Assembly (NCBI GenBank): GCA_020052615.1
Contig: JAGVOT010000134.1
Span: 1 to 64,000 of the forward strand
DNA: 64,000 nt
Reading direction: 5' to 3'
Source of the DNA: Nitrospirota bacterium
Lineage (GTDB): Bacteria > Nitrospirota > UBA9217
Of this stretch, positions 15,165 through 23,835 are shown piece by piece; the stretch's first letter is position 1, and each line of letters starts with the position of its first letter. A program made the translations under genes and the position numbers. Below the pieces are notes generated by a model that did not search any database, was not told where the DNA came from, and was given only the letters and a program-made list of their open reading frames with translations.

Positions 15165-16150
15165 TCCTTCATCCCGCGATCATCGCGCTTGTGGCATCGT
15201 CCGTTCTTATCTCCAGCCTCGTCCTCTACGCGGTGTGGTACGGCGTGAGGATCCTCCACTCCTGGGACCTTCGGAGCGGCAGCAGCCTGCAGCTGGACCT
15301 CGAACGACGGACCTACCTCATCTCCACGGTACTTGCCTATGTTTTCGGCTTTCAGCTTGTTTCCCTCTTTCTGCTTATCTATACGGCCGACAGCCTCAGC
15401 ACGCTCTTTACGGGGGCCATGTGCGCAGCCGGGACCTTCAACGTCAATTTCTACGGCTATCCGCTGCTGGTTGTAAAGATCGTGAACTTCCTTCTGGCCG
15501 GGCTGTGGCTTACGGTTAATTATGCGGACAACCGTGCCTACGACTACCCGCTCATCAGGAAAAAGTATGCCTTTCTCCTGTTCCTTGCGCCGTACCTTGT
15601 GCTGGAAACGGTCCTCCAGGTCCGGTATTTCCTCGGCATGAGTCCTGACGTGATCACGTCCTGCTGCGGGAGCCTTTTCAGTGTCAACGCCTCCGGTGTT
15701 GCCTCTGACCTCGCCGCACTGCCGGCCGTCCCCCTGCAGTATGCCTTCACCGCGAGCATGGCGGCAACGGTCGTTCTCGGTATCATCGTCGTTGTCACGA
15801 GAAGGGGAGGGTGCGCATTTTCCTTCGTTGCTGGAGCGGCGTTCATCATAGGGATCGCATCTTTGATCTCCTTCATTTCCCCGGCGATCTACGAACTGCC
15901 TACCCACCACTGCCCGTTCTGTGTCCTCCAGAAGGAATACGGCTACATAGGGTATATCTTCTATGCCACCCTGCTCGGGGGAGCGGTCACCGGGATCGGC
16001 GTGGGAGTTCTGGGTCCTTTTCGTTCCGTTCCCAGCCTGGTCGACATTATTCCCTCGCTGCAGAGGAGATTGGCTGTTCTCTCCGTCCTGTTCTATACCT
16101 CTGCCGGTCTGCTTACGCTGATAACGATCGTCAGATCCAATCTCAAGTAA
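15161..16150 (+). CDS. Polytopic membrane protein with CxxC motif, NosL/ABC operon
   Basis: The 329-residue protein has about eight predicted membrane helices (for example IIALVASSVLISSLVLYAVW, YAFTASMAATVVLGIIVVV and YIFYATLLGGAVTGIGVGVL). Between helices 6 and 7 it has HHCPFCVLQKEYG, a C-P-F-C-x2-Q pattern like the redox-active motif of DsbB-type proteins. A Cys pair (TSCCGS, ~residue 167) lies in another loop, and a single Cys in AMCAAGTFN. Thiol exchange or metal transfer is possible; family assignment is not firm. Its start overlaps the ATPase stop, so it is part of the transporter operon. Confidence 0.7.
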   Translation: MILHPAIIALVASSVLISSLVLYAVWYGVRILHSWDLRSGSSLQLDLERRTYLISTVLAYVFGFQLVSLFLLIYTADSLSTLFTGAMCAAGTFNVNFYGYPLLVVKIVNFLLAGLWLTVNYADNRAYDYPLIRKKYAFLLFLAPYLVLETVLQVRYFLGMSPDVITSCCGSLFSVNASGVASDLAALPAVPLQYAFTASMAATVVLGIIVVVTRRGGCAFSFVAGAAFIIGIASLISFISPAIYELPTHHCPFCVLQKEYGYIGYIFYATLLGGAVTGIGVGVLGPFRSVPSLVDIIPSLQRRLAVLSVLFYTSAGLLTLITIVRSNLK

Positions 16151-16467
16151 ATGGTATGATCCCCGAAAGCGCCATTCCCTCGTCGTGCTGTTTCCCCATT
16201 TCTTCGGTTCTATCTGATTTTATCTGTGTTGAAGGTTACTTTAAGGTATATTCCCGTGATCGTGATGCGTGCGTATTGTGCGCTCCCCTTGTTTCGAAAG
16301 TTCACAACTGTCGTACTGACATTGTAATGATCGAGAAGAGTGTGGAAATTTGTAACAAATTATGATAATATGCCTTCCAATAAAACAAGGTTTTTCGGTT
16401 TTACCGGGTCTGATCGCTCGCGTAACCTGAATTGTGCAGAAAGGTTACATGAAATGGAGGGATGATC
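16151..16467. other. Intergenic gap, 317 bases
   Basis: The base composition is lower in GC than the flanks. It contains no convincing open frame, tRNA or palindromic repeat. TATGATAAT at 16361-16369 is a possible -10 for the downstream sensor operon, but no -35 is clear. Confidence 0.5.
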
Positions 16468-16644
16468 ATGAGGCGGGACATCTGGATATTTCTGTTCTTT
16501 CTCGGTTCGATCCTGTTCGGCTGGCCCTTTCTCAGGATATTCCATCAAAGCCTCACCTATTATCTCTTCATCTCCTGGATTGCCTTCATTGGACTGCTCT
16601 TCCTGGCTTCCTTATCATCAGATAAAGGGGACGGAGGAAACTAA
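16468..16644 (+). CDS. Small two-helix membrane protein preceding symporter-kinase
   Basis: The 58-residue protein is almost entirely two hydrophobic helices (IWIFLFFLGSILFGWPFLRI and YLFISWIAFIGLLFLASL) with a charged tail. ATG 16468 is preferred over 16462 because GGAGGG ends six bases upstream. Its stop adjoins the GTG start of the symporter-kinase. Small two-helix partners (DUF485/DUF4212-like) commonly precede sodium/solute symporters, and this protein has that shape and position. A subunit or assembly role is therefore likely but inferred. Confidence 0.75.
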   Translation: MRRDIWIFLFFLGSILFGWPFLRIFHQSLTYYLFISWIAFIGLLFLASLSSDKGDGGN

Positions 16645-19587
16645 GTGTTCTCGCCCTGGGTCCTGCTGACGATCATACTGGCCTATCTCCTCTTTCTTTT
16701 CTTTGTCGCCTATATGGCCGACCGGAAGGAGAAGCAAGGGAAGAGCCTGGTCTCGAATCCCTACATCTACTCCCTTTCCCTGGCTGTTTATTGCACCTCC
16801 TGGACCTTCTATGGCAGTGTTGGCAGGGCAGCCAACTCAGGGCTCAGTTTCCTCACCATCTATCTCGGCCCGACCCTTATGGCGGCCCTCTGGTGGATCA
16901 TCCTCCGGAAAATCATCCTGATTTCCAAAGAGAACCGCATTACCACCATCTCGGATTTTATCTCCACCCGTTACGGCAAGTCCCTGGGCCTCTCGGCGCT
17001 CGTGACGATCGTAGCGGTCGTCGGCATCACCCCGTACCTCGGCCTCCAGCTCAAGGCGATCATGTCGACCTTCTCGCTCCTGTCGGGCAGGCATGAGGGG
17101 AGCCACTTTGCGGGCTGGTTCATATCGGTCATCCTGGGCGTGTTCGCCATCATCTTCGGCGCGCGCCGCCTTGATTCCTCGGAGCGGCACGGAGGCCTGG
17201 TGTTCGCCGTTGCCTTCGAGTCGGCCTTCAAGCTCGTGGCCTTCCTGCTCGTCGGCATCTTTGTCACCTACGGCCTCTTCGACGGCATCGGGGATATCAT
17301 GGCCAAGATGAAAGAGAGCACGTACGCCGGGCTCATGACCCTGGGAGAGGGGTCCCGGGAGAGCTACCTCGAGTGGATGTCGCTCACCTTCCTCTCGATG
17401 ATGGCCATCCTGTTCCTGCCCCGACAGTTCCACGTGGCTGTCGTCGAGAACACCTCGGCCGACCACGTCAAGAAGGCGGTCTGGCTGTTCCCGCTGTACC
17501 TGTTCCTGATCAACCTCTTCGTTCTCCCCATCGCCTACGGCGGGCTTATGCTCGGCGGCGCCCAGGAGAAGGCGGATTTCTTCGTGCTTTCCATCCCGCT
17601 CCAGCAGGGGAACCCGCTCCTGGCAGCCATCGTCTTCCTGGGAGGGTTCTCGGCGGCGACGGCCATGGTCATCGTCGAGTCCCTGGCACTCTCGACCATG
17701 GTGATGAACAGCCTCGTACTGCCCGCCCTCCTCGGCTTGAACGTCAAGAGCCTGCACATGATGATCCTGAACATCAAACGGCTGGTGATCCTGGGGCTTG
17801 TGTTCATGGGGTATATCTTTGCCGTGTCCATCGGCGAGTTCTACAGCCTCGTGGACATCGGATTGAAATCCTTCGAGGCGGTGACCATCTTTGCGCCCGC
17901 CCTCCTGCTGGGGCTTGTCTGGAAGGGGGGGAACCGGAAAGGCGCCATTGCCGGCATTACGGCCGGATTTTTCGTCTGGATCTATACGCTGCTGATCCCG
18001 GCGATGATGCGGGCCCGGATCATCGAAAAGGGCGGCGTTATGGAGTCGGTGTTCAATTCACACCTTCTGAATCCCACGGCCCTCTTCGGCCTCCCGGGGC
18101 TTGACCGGTGGACCCACTCCCTGTTCTGGGGCCTCATGCTCAATCTGTTCTTTTTCGTCACCGTTTCGATTTTTACCCGGCAGAGCGATGAAGATACGCG
18201 CCAGGCCATCATTTTCGTCGATTCCTTCTCTCCGCGCCACTTCTCATCGATGCAGCGCCCTTCCACGATAGCGGTGATCGAGGACGCTCTCGGCCAGTAT
18301 ATCGGCCCCGGAGAGGCGCGCGAGGCGATCGAAGACTTTCTCCGGCGGAACAAACTGACGCGCGAGGCCATATCGGGCGAGTGGCTCATGAGGCTGCGCG
18401 AGGAGGCTGAACGGATCCTGTCGGGCGTGCTGGGGCCGTCCATCAGCACCCTGGTCTTTCAAGAACTGAGCACGATGTCCCACGACGAGACGCACCGGAT
18501 ATCCAACTCGATCCGTCAGATATCCCGGAGCCTCAGGCTGTCGCGCCAGGAGCTTGCCGAAGCCAACCGGCAGCTTGCCATGCTCAAAGAATTCAGCGAG
18601 AACATCATTGAAAGCCTTCCGGTGGGGGTAGCCACGCTCGACGATTCCCACCGGGTCACCTATTGGAACTCGGCCATGGAGATGATCACCGGCGTGGAGA
18701 AGTCCGACGCCCTGAACAAGGAAGCGGTCCGGCTCCTCACCTGCCTCGAGCCCCGTCTCTTCAATCCCGAGATCCAGGAGGGCGAGATCACCTGCCGCCG
18801 TAATTTCGATCCCCAGATCATCCTGAAAGGTTACGTCAGCAAGCTGACCGGGGTCCAGAAGGGGTTCGTCCTGGTGCTTGAGGACATCACGGAGAAGAAA
18901 AAGATCGAGGAGGAGCTGTTCCGCACGACGAAGCACGCCAGCGTCGGCCGGCTCGCGGCGGGCGTGTCCCACGAGATCGGGAACCCGCTGGCATCCATAT
19001 CATCCCTGGTGCAGGAGCTCCTGACCGAGGACGGCTCCCCGTTCGTGAAAGGATCGCTCAATACCATCCATCAGCATGTGAACCGCATCGCCCGCATCGT
19101 GCGGAACCTCGGCGATTTCGCCCGGCTCTATCCCCGCCAGCGGGTGCCGACCAGCCTGCGGGACATCCTTCAGAACACCATTGACCTCGTGCGGTTCGAC
19201 AAGAACTTCAAGAAGATCGATCTCGTAACGGACGTGCAGAGCAGCCGGCCCGTTAAGATCGACCCCGACCAGATGCAGCAGGTCTTCCTGAACCTCCTGC
19301 TGAACGCGCGGGACGCCATGCCCGAGGGGGGGAAGCTCGATATCTCGATGAAGGAGAGCGACGGACGCGTGTCGATGGTGTTCGCCGATACGGGAACGGG
19401 GATCGACACAGAGGTGAAGGACAAGGTCTTCGATCCCTTCTTCACCACCAAGGGGCCGACGCGGGGGACAGGATTGGGCCTCTCCATCTGCTACAGCATC
19501 GTCAAGGACCACGGCGGCACCATCGAGGTGGAGTCCGTGAAGGATAAAGGTACGAAATTCATCATAACCCTGCCGGTCGAGGAGTAA
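16645..19587 (+). CDS. Sodium/solute symporter-domain sensor histidine kinase
   Basis: The 980-residue protein has an N-terminal symporter-like domain of about 13 helices (YSLSLAVYCTSWTFYGSVGR, then ITTISDFISTRYGKSLG and FLPRQFHVAVVEN). A PAS domain follows (~650-760), then the kinase core: H-box SVGRLAAGVSHEIGNPLASI (~770), N-box NLLLNARDAMPEGG, G1 DTGTGID, F-box FDPFFTTK and G2 GTGLGLSICYSIV. It is a CrbS-like arrangement in which a transporter domain senses or carries the ligand. GTG 16645 is supported by GGAGG at 16633-16637. The adjacent response regulator is its likely partner. Confidence 0.92.
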   Translation: MFSPWVLLTIILAYLLFLFFVAYMADRKEKQGKSLVSNPYIYSLSLAVYCTSWTFYGSVGRAANSGLSFLTIYLGPTLMAALWWIILRKIILISKENRITTISDFISTRYGKSLGLSALVTIVAVVGITPYLGLQLKAIMSTFSLLSGRHEGSHFAGWFISVILGVFAIIFGARRLDSSERHGGLVFAVAFESAFKLVAFLLVGIFVTYGLFDGIGDIMAKMKESTYAGLMTLGEGSRESYLEWMSLTFLSMMAILFLPRQFHVAVVENTSADHVKKAVWLFPLYLFLINLFVLPIAYGGLMLGGAQEKADFFVLSIPLQQGNPLLAAIVFLGGFSAATAMVIVESLALSTMVMNSLVLPALLGLNVKSLHMMILNIKRLVILGLVFMGYIFAVSIGEFYSLVDIGLKSFEAVTIFAPALLLGLVWKGGNRKGAIAGITAGFFVWIYTLLIPAMMRARIIEKGGVMESVFNSHLLNPTALFGLPGLDRWTHSLFWGLMLNLFFFVTVSIFTRQSDEDTRQAIIFVDSFSPRHFSSMQRPSTIAVIEDALGQYIGPGEAREAIEDFLRRNKLTREAISGEWLMRLREEAERILSGVLGPSISTLVFQELSTMSHDETHRISNSIRQISRSLRLSRQELAEANRQLAMLKEFSENIIESLPVGVATLDDSHRVTYWNSAMEMITGVEKSDALNKEAVRLLTCLEPRLFNPEIQEGEITCRRNFDPQIILKGYVSKLTGVQKGFVLVLEDITEKKKIEEELFRTTKHASVGRLAAGVSHEIGNPLASISSLVQELLTEDGSPFVKGSLNTIHQHVNRIARIVRNLGDFARLYPRQRVPTSLRDILQNTIDLVRFDKNFKKIDLVTDVQSSRPVKIDPDQMQQVFLNLLLNARDAMPEGGKLDISMKESDGRVSMVFADTGTGIDTEVKDKVFDPFFTTKGPTRGTGLGLSICYSIVKDHGGTIEVESVKDKGTKFIITLPVEE

Positions 19588-19589
19588 TA

Positions 19590-20939
19590 ATGCCCAAGAG
19601 CCTGCTGATCGTGGAAGACGAGGAAACCCTGCGGGAGTCCATGAAACGGATATTCTCCAAGGAGGGATATGCCGTGGAGGCCGTGGAATCGGCTGAGAAG
19701 GGACTTTCCCTGCTGGAGTCGAACCTCTATGACGTCATTATCTCCGATATCATCCTGCCGGGGATGGACGGCATCGAGATGCTGACCAAGGTGCGGGAGC
19801 AGCTCCCGGACCAGATCTTCATCGTGGTGACGGCCTATGCGTCCCTCGACACGTCGGTCAAGGCGCTCCGGGCCGGCGCCTACGACTATATCATGAAGCC
19901 CATTATCCATGAAGAGATCAAACAGGTGGTGCGGAACGCCCTGAAGCAGAAGAGCCTGCAGGTGGAGAACATCCTGCTGAAGCGCGAGATCGCCAAGGAG
20001 CACGATTTCAGCACGATCATCGGCGAGAGCGTTGCGATCAGAACGATCCTTGCCGAGGTCAAAAAGGTCACGGACACCCGGAGCAACGTGCTGCTGCTCG
20101 GCGAGACCGGCACAGGCAAGGAGCTCTTCGCCCGGGTGATCCATCACAACAGCTCACGGCGCGACATGCCCTTCGTGCCCATCAACTGCTCGGCGATCCC
20201 CGAGAACCTTCTGGAGACCGAGCTTTTCGGCCATGTGCGCGGAGCGTTCACCGGCGCCGTCGCGTCCAAGAAAGGGCTTCTCGAGGAAGCGGACGGAGGG
20301 ACGGTCTTTCTGGACGAGATCGGCGACATGAGCCTCCCGCTCCAGGCGAAACTGCTGAGGGTCATCGAGGATCAGGTGATCCGTCCGGTGGGAAGCACCA
20401 AGGGAACCAAGATCGACATCCGCTATATCACGGCCACCAACCGGGATCTCCGGGCGGCCGTGCGGGAAAATGCCTTCCGCGAGGACCTCTACTACCGGAT
20501 CAACGTGATATCGCTCCAGATCCCGCCGCTCCGGGACCGCAAGGACGACATCCGCAACCTGGTAACGCACTATCTCAACAAGTATGTCCAGGAGATGGGG
20601 AAGCAGGTCAAGGACATCGCGCCCCAGGCGCTGGATGTGATGGTCAACTATCCATGGCCCGGGAACGTTCGCGAGCTCCAGAACGTGGTGGAACGGGCGA
20701 TCCTTATCGCCGAAGGGGACACCATAACGGTAGAGTGCCTTCCCGAGGGTGTCAAGGCGGGTGACGGGTTCCAGCAGACCGTGTCCGACCGGAAGCTCAC
20801 CATCGAGGACTATACCAAGGCCTTCATCCAGCGCTACCAGGTCCAGCATAATGAGCAGCAGATCGCCGACATGCTCGGCATCACACGGAAATCCCTGTGG
20901 GAAAAACGGAAGAAGTGGGGGATACCGCGGGAACGATGA
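19590..20939 (+). CDS. Sigma54-dependent NtrC-family response regulator
   Basis: The 449-residue regulator begins two bases after the kinase gene. The receiver domain has phosphoacceptor Asp in VIISDIILPGMDG (~residue 52) and K in YIMKPI. The AAA+ domain has Walker A GETGTGKELFARVIH (~172) and the sigma54-contact motif GAFTGA. VFLDEIGDM forms Walker B, and the R-finger region is also present. A Fis-type helix-turn-helix ends the protein (EQQIADMLGITRKSLWEKRK). It should activate sigma54 promoters in response to the symporter-kinase. No clear -24/-12 element was found nearby, so its targets are probably elsewhere. Confidence 0.95.
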   Translation: MPKSLLIVEDEETLRESMKRIFSKEGYAVEAVESAEKGLSLLESNLYDVIISDIILPGMDGIEMLTKVREQLPDQIFIVVTAYASLDTSVKALRAGAYDYIMKPIIHEEIKQVVRNALKQKSLQVENILLKREIAKEHDFSTIIGESVAIRTILAEVKKVTDTRSNVLLLGETGTGKELFARVIHHNSSRRDMPFVPINCSAIPENLLETELFGHVRGAFTGAVASKKGLLEEADGGTVFLDEIGDMSLPLQAKLLRVIEDQVIRPVGSTKGTKIDIRYITATNRDLRAAVRENAFREDLYYRINVISLQIPPLRDRKDDIRNLVTHYLNKYVQEMGKQVKDIAPQALDVMVNYPWPGNVRELQNVVERAILIAEGDTITVECLPEGVKAGDGFQQTVSDRKLTIEDYTKAFIQRYQVQHNEQQIADMLGITRKSLWEKRKKWGIPRER

Positions 20940-21179
20940 GCCCGACGGCGCTGGAATGCAGTAGACGGGCAACGTACCCTGCGAAGACCTGAAAAAGAGC
21001 TTTGCGGCCTCGTAAAGGCCATCAATACGTCCTGCCACGAATCTTTCAAAGCGACCAAAAATACATCTTCCTTCCTCAATCCAACCTTGCAGTTGGCGTC
21101 GTCAGGGGCTTTTGTCATCAGCGCCGATTCCTGCCTGCGAGGTTGTTGCGTTCAACCTTTTCGCTCTGCCGCTGTCTCA

Positions 21180-21198
21180 TGATCAGGAAAACTGATCA
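21180..21198 (+). promoter_or_regulatory. Perfect hairpin before small secreted protein gene
   Basis: TGATCAG-GAAAA-CTGATCA is a 7-base-pair perfect stem with a five-base loop, ending three bases before the Shine-Dalgarno CAGGAGG of the next gene. It could be a protein-binding dyad or an RNA hairpin. Confidence 0.4.
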
Positions 21199-21213
21199 GA
21201 CAGGAGGATCATC

Positions 21214-21558
21214 ATGAGGATCATTGCGATCGCTGTTGTAGTTGTTTTGCTCTTGACGGCAGGTTCCGTTGTGGTTCTCGCCCAGCAGGGACCGTCAGGC
21301 GGGCCGGGCACCGGCATGCAGGAGGGGATGAAGAAGGAGTACACGCCCGAGCAGTTCCCGGAGGTCAAAGCGCGGGTGCTGAAGATGCTTGATGAGCGGA
21401 AGGCGCGGCTTGAGCGGGAGCGGGCTTGCGTCGAGAAGGCAACGACCCATGCAGAACTGAAGAAATGCCGGCCCGAGCCTCCGATGGGCGGGCAGATGCA
21501 TCGCGGCGGAACCGGCCAGCAGCGGCCGCAGATGCCGGGCGGCCAGGGTGGTCAGTAA
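21214..21558 (+). CDS. Small secreted Gly/Gln-rich protein, unknown function
   Basis: The 114-residue product has a clear signal peptide (MRIIAIAVVVVLLLTAGSVV, cleavage after VLA). A charged helical middle follows (FPEVKARVLKMLDERKARLE), with two Cys (ACVEKA and KKCRPE), then a Gly/Gln/Met/Pro-rich tail. It is likely periplasmic. The heptad-like charged helix resembles small periplasmic metal-stress or chaperone-like proteins, but this is only a resemblance. CAGGAGG lies seven bases before ATG. It follows the response regulator by 274 bases and may be a target of it. Confidence 0.7.
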   Translation: MRIIAIAVVVVLLLTAGSVVVLAQQGPSGGPGTGMQEGMKKEYTPEQFPEVKARVLKMLDERKARLERERACVEKATTHAELKKCRPEPPMGGQMHRGGTGQQRPQMPGGQGGQ

Positions 21559-21574
21559 TGGAAAAAACAAAGCC

Positions 21575-22009
21575 CGGCAGGGCGCACTCACTTGATGTGC
21601 AAGTCCTCTATGGACCCTGCTGACGGGAACCATTAGCCGAACCGCAGGGATCACCCGTCCGGCGGTCGCAAAGACTCCCCGGACGTGAGCTGGCTTGCGA
21701 CGGGAACTGCGCTGCATCCTGTGGCGGCAGTGGAAGAGTCCCATGACCAGGGCCAAGAAACTCATCGAACGGGGGATAGAGCGGATGCGAGCCTACACGT
21801 CGGCAAATAACGGCCGGGGTCAATGGCAGAGTGCCGGAGAGTCTTGCATGAATGCTGCGATTCCTGCACGGTGGCTCATGCAACAGGGACTCGTCAGCCT
21901 CATTCAGGCACATCGACGCTTATCATGCCTTGCATGGAACCGCCGTATGCCGAGCGGCACGTACGGTGGTGTGAGAGGCGGGGGTCGGGAGGCCCCTACC
22001 TACTCGATT
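21575..22009 (+). mobile_element. Degenerate group II intron remnant
   Basis: The 3' part has an intact domain V. The stem ACCGCCGTATGCC, loop GAGC and GGCACGTACGGTGGT give a 9-bp helix, a CG bulge and a 4-bp tip, with a CGC triad at the catalytic position. A domain VI-like hairpin and the end CCTACCTACTCGAT follow. The 5' part (GTGCAAGTCCTCTATGG, then GGGAACCATTAGCCGAACCG) matches bacterial group II intron domain I as I know it. Between them lies only the tail of the maturase. A full element would be 2-3 kb, so most of the reverse transcriptase has been deleted. Exact 5' boundary is uncertain. Confidence 0.75.
21698..21922 (+). pseudogene. C-terminal fragment of group II intron reverse transcriptase/maturase
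   Basis: The frame reads RRELRCILWRQWKSPMTRAK, then TSANNGRGQWQSAG, SCMNAAIPARWLMQQGLVSL. This resembles the C-terminal end of group II intron-encoded proteins (an L-R-x-x-L-W-R-Q-W-K block, then MNAAxP followed by a GLVSL segment). An in-frame TGA occurs just upstream, and no RT domain is present. It sits inside the intron remnant, directly before domain V. Confidence 0.65.
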
Positions 22010-22038
22010 CGTTCCGTTTGACGAAGAAGCCCCTCCGG

Positions 22039-23430
22039 TCACGTCGCCTTCTTTTTCCTGCCCCGTGCGGCCGGCGGCCGTGTCCGTTCCTCGGCCGTCT
22101 GTTCTTCCCGCCGCCGCTTCGGATAGATCCTGATGGGTGAGCCGTGGAAGCCGAAGGCCTGGCGCAGGTTGTTCTCGATGTACCGGATATAGGAGAAGTG
22201 GACTCCCTCGGGATAGTTCACGAAGACGACGAAGGTCGGCGGCTTTATCGCCACCTGGGTGACGTAGAAGTACTTGACCCGCTTGCCGTGGTACATCGGC
22301 GGCTCGTGCCGCGACGTAAGGCGTTCGAACACGCGGTTCAACTCGGCCGTGGGCACGCGCTTCTCCCGTTCGGACACGATTTTGTCGATCTCGTCGAAGA
22401 CCTTGGTCAGCCGCTGGCGCGTGAGCGCCGACAGGGTGAGCACGGGCGCATAGTCGACGAACTTGAGGCGATATTTCACGTCGTCGATGAATTTCTTGTA
22501 TGCTTCTTCCTTGTCCTGCACCAGGTCCCACTTGTTCAGGACGATGATGATGCCTTTGCCTTCCTCGTGGGCGATGCCGACGATCCGTTCGTCCTGCTCG
22601 GTGACGCCTTCCGCGGCGTCGAGCAGGACCAGGGCTACATCGCAGCGGTCAACGCCCTTCATGGCACGCATGACGCTGAACTTTTCCACGCCCTGGCTGA
22701 TCCTGCCGCGGCTCCGGATGCCCGCCGTGTCCACCAGGATGTATTCCCGCCCGTAATACCGGTACAGGCTGTCCACGGCGTCCCGCGTGGTGCCCGACAC
22801 CGGGCTCACGATCATGCGGTCCTCGCCGATGAGCGCATTTATGAAGGATGACTTGCCCACGTTGGGCCTTCCGATAATGGCGATCCGTGGGGTGACCCGC
22901 GTTCCTTCCTCGGGCTCGGGAACCGGAGGTGTATCAGGCAGGATCTTCGCCAGTTCGTCCATGAGGTCGGTAAAACCCGAACCGTGCAGGGCGGACAAGG
23001 GGATGAGCGTGTCCACGCCAAGTCGGTAGAAATCCGGGAGGAGCCCCTCGTGCCGGGCGCCGTCCACTTTGTTGATGGCGTAGATGACCGGCTTTGCGGC
23101 GGCGCGCAGCCGCTGGGCGACCTCGAGATCGGCCGGCAGCAGGCCCTCCTGACCGTCCATGAGGAAAATGATGTAATCCGCCTCCTCGATGGCAAGGGTC
23201 GTCTGGTCGCGGATCTTCATGAACATGGGATCTTCGGACTCGGGCTCGAAGCCGCCCGTATCGACGAGGTGGAACTGCTTGCCTTCCCACTCCGCGTCGG
23301 CGTAGTTGCGGTCCCGCGTGACGCCGGGCATGTCCTCGACGATTGCGAGGTTCCTCCCGAGGATCCGGTTGAACAGTGCGGACTTGCCGACATTCGGCCT
23401 GCCCACGATGGCGACGACTGGTTTGTTCAT
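22039..23430 (-). CDS. der: GTPase Der (EngA), ribosome assembly
   Basis: The 463-residue protein has two tandem GTPase domains, each with G1 GRPNVGKS (at residues ~9 and ~187), followed by DTGG or DTAG and NKVD or NKWD guanine-specificity motifs. The C-terminal KH-like domain (YHGKRVKYFYVTQVAIKPPT) is intact, then a basic tail (RRREEQTAEERTRPPAARGR). Der acts in 50S subunit maturation. ATG 23430 is the first Met of the conserved MNKPVVAIVGRPNVGKSALF. It is convergent with the intron remnant, which ends 29 bases beyond the der stop. Confidence 0.96.
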   Translation of the reverse strand: MNKPVVAIVGRPNVGKSALFNRILGRNLAIVEDMPGVTRDRNYADAEWEGKQFHLVDTGGFEPESEDPMFMKIRDQTTLAIEEADYIIFLMDGQEGLLPADLEVAQRLRAAAKPVIYAINKVDGARHEGLLPDFYRLGVDTLIPLSALHGSGFTDLMDELAKILPDTPPVPEPEEGTRVTPRIAIIGRPNVGKSSFINALIGEDRMIVSPVSGTTRDAVDSLYRYYGREYILVDTAGIRSRGRISQGVEKFSVMRAMKGVDRCDVALVLLDAAEGVTEQDERIVGIAHEEGKGIIIVLNKWDLVQDKEEAYKKFIDDVKYRLKFVDYAPVLTLSALTRQRLTKVFDEIDKIVSEREKRVPTAELNRVFERLTSRHEPPMYHGKRVKYFYVTQVAIKPPTFVVFVNYPEGVHFSYIRYIENNLRQAFGFHGSPIRIYPKRRREEQTAEERTRPPAARGRKKKAT

Positions 23431-23835
23431 GGTTTTATCAATGCCTGCGAATTGGAATCCCCGGCTCCCGCCGGGGGAGGAATGCGGAATTCGCGGGAGG
23501 TCGCGTTCTTAAAGGGAGCCACCGGCTCCTGCCGGTGGGGGCTCCATGCCAGCGGCATCGGACCAGCGGATCCTTATTTCGCTCGAACGATGATGGACCG
23601 TAGTTCAAATATGCCACGCAATATCGATCGGGATCTCGTAGTATGAGATCGCATTTGCAGTCACGCACTATAGCACTAATGTCCCTGTTAATTCAATAAA
23701 AACCTTGCGAACCACCGGTAATTATGATATTTATTACCATTGAAGTCACCTGCAGGCTGCAGGGCACTTCGATCCTCAAGGAAGTCTAATCGCCCGTTCC
23801 TGGATCCACCACCCTGAAAAAGACCGGAGGCGCCT
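23431..23835. other. 405-base gap holding the der leader and two strong hairpins
   Basis: No gene is visible. CCCCGGC-TCCC-GCCGGGG (23459-23476) and GGAGCCACCGGC-TCCT-GCCGGT-GGG-GGCTCC (23515-23545) are stable stems. If the minus-strand promoter at 23667-23696 is used, both lie in the der 5' untranslated region. Confidence 0.5.
23667..23696 (-). promoter_or_regulatory. Candidate der promoter
   Basis: On the minus strand TTGAAT (23696-23691) and an extended -10, TGC-TATAGT (core 23672-23667), are spaced 18 bases apart. The implied leader is about 230 bases. Confidence 0.5.

Noticed and set aside
21090-21130. Sigma54 -24/-12 promoter before the small secreted protein
   Set aside because: A GG and a GC are present but separated by 11 bases instead of 10, and the flanking consensus is poor.
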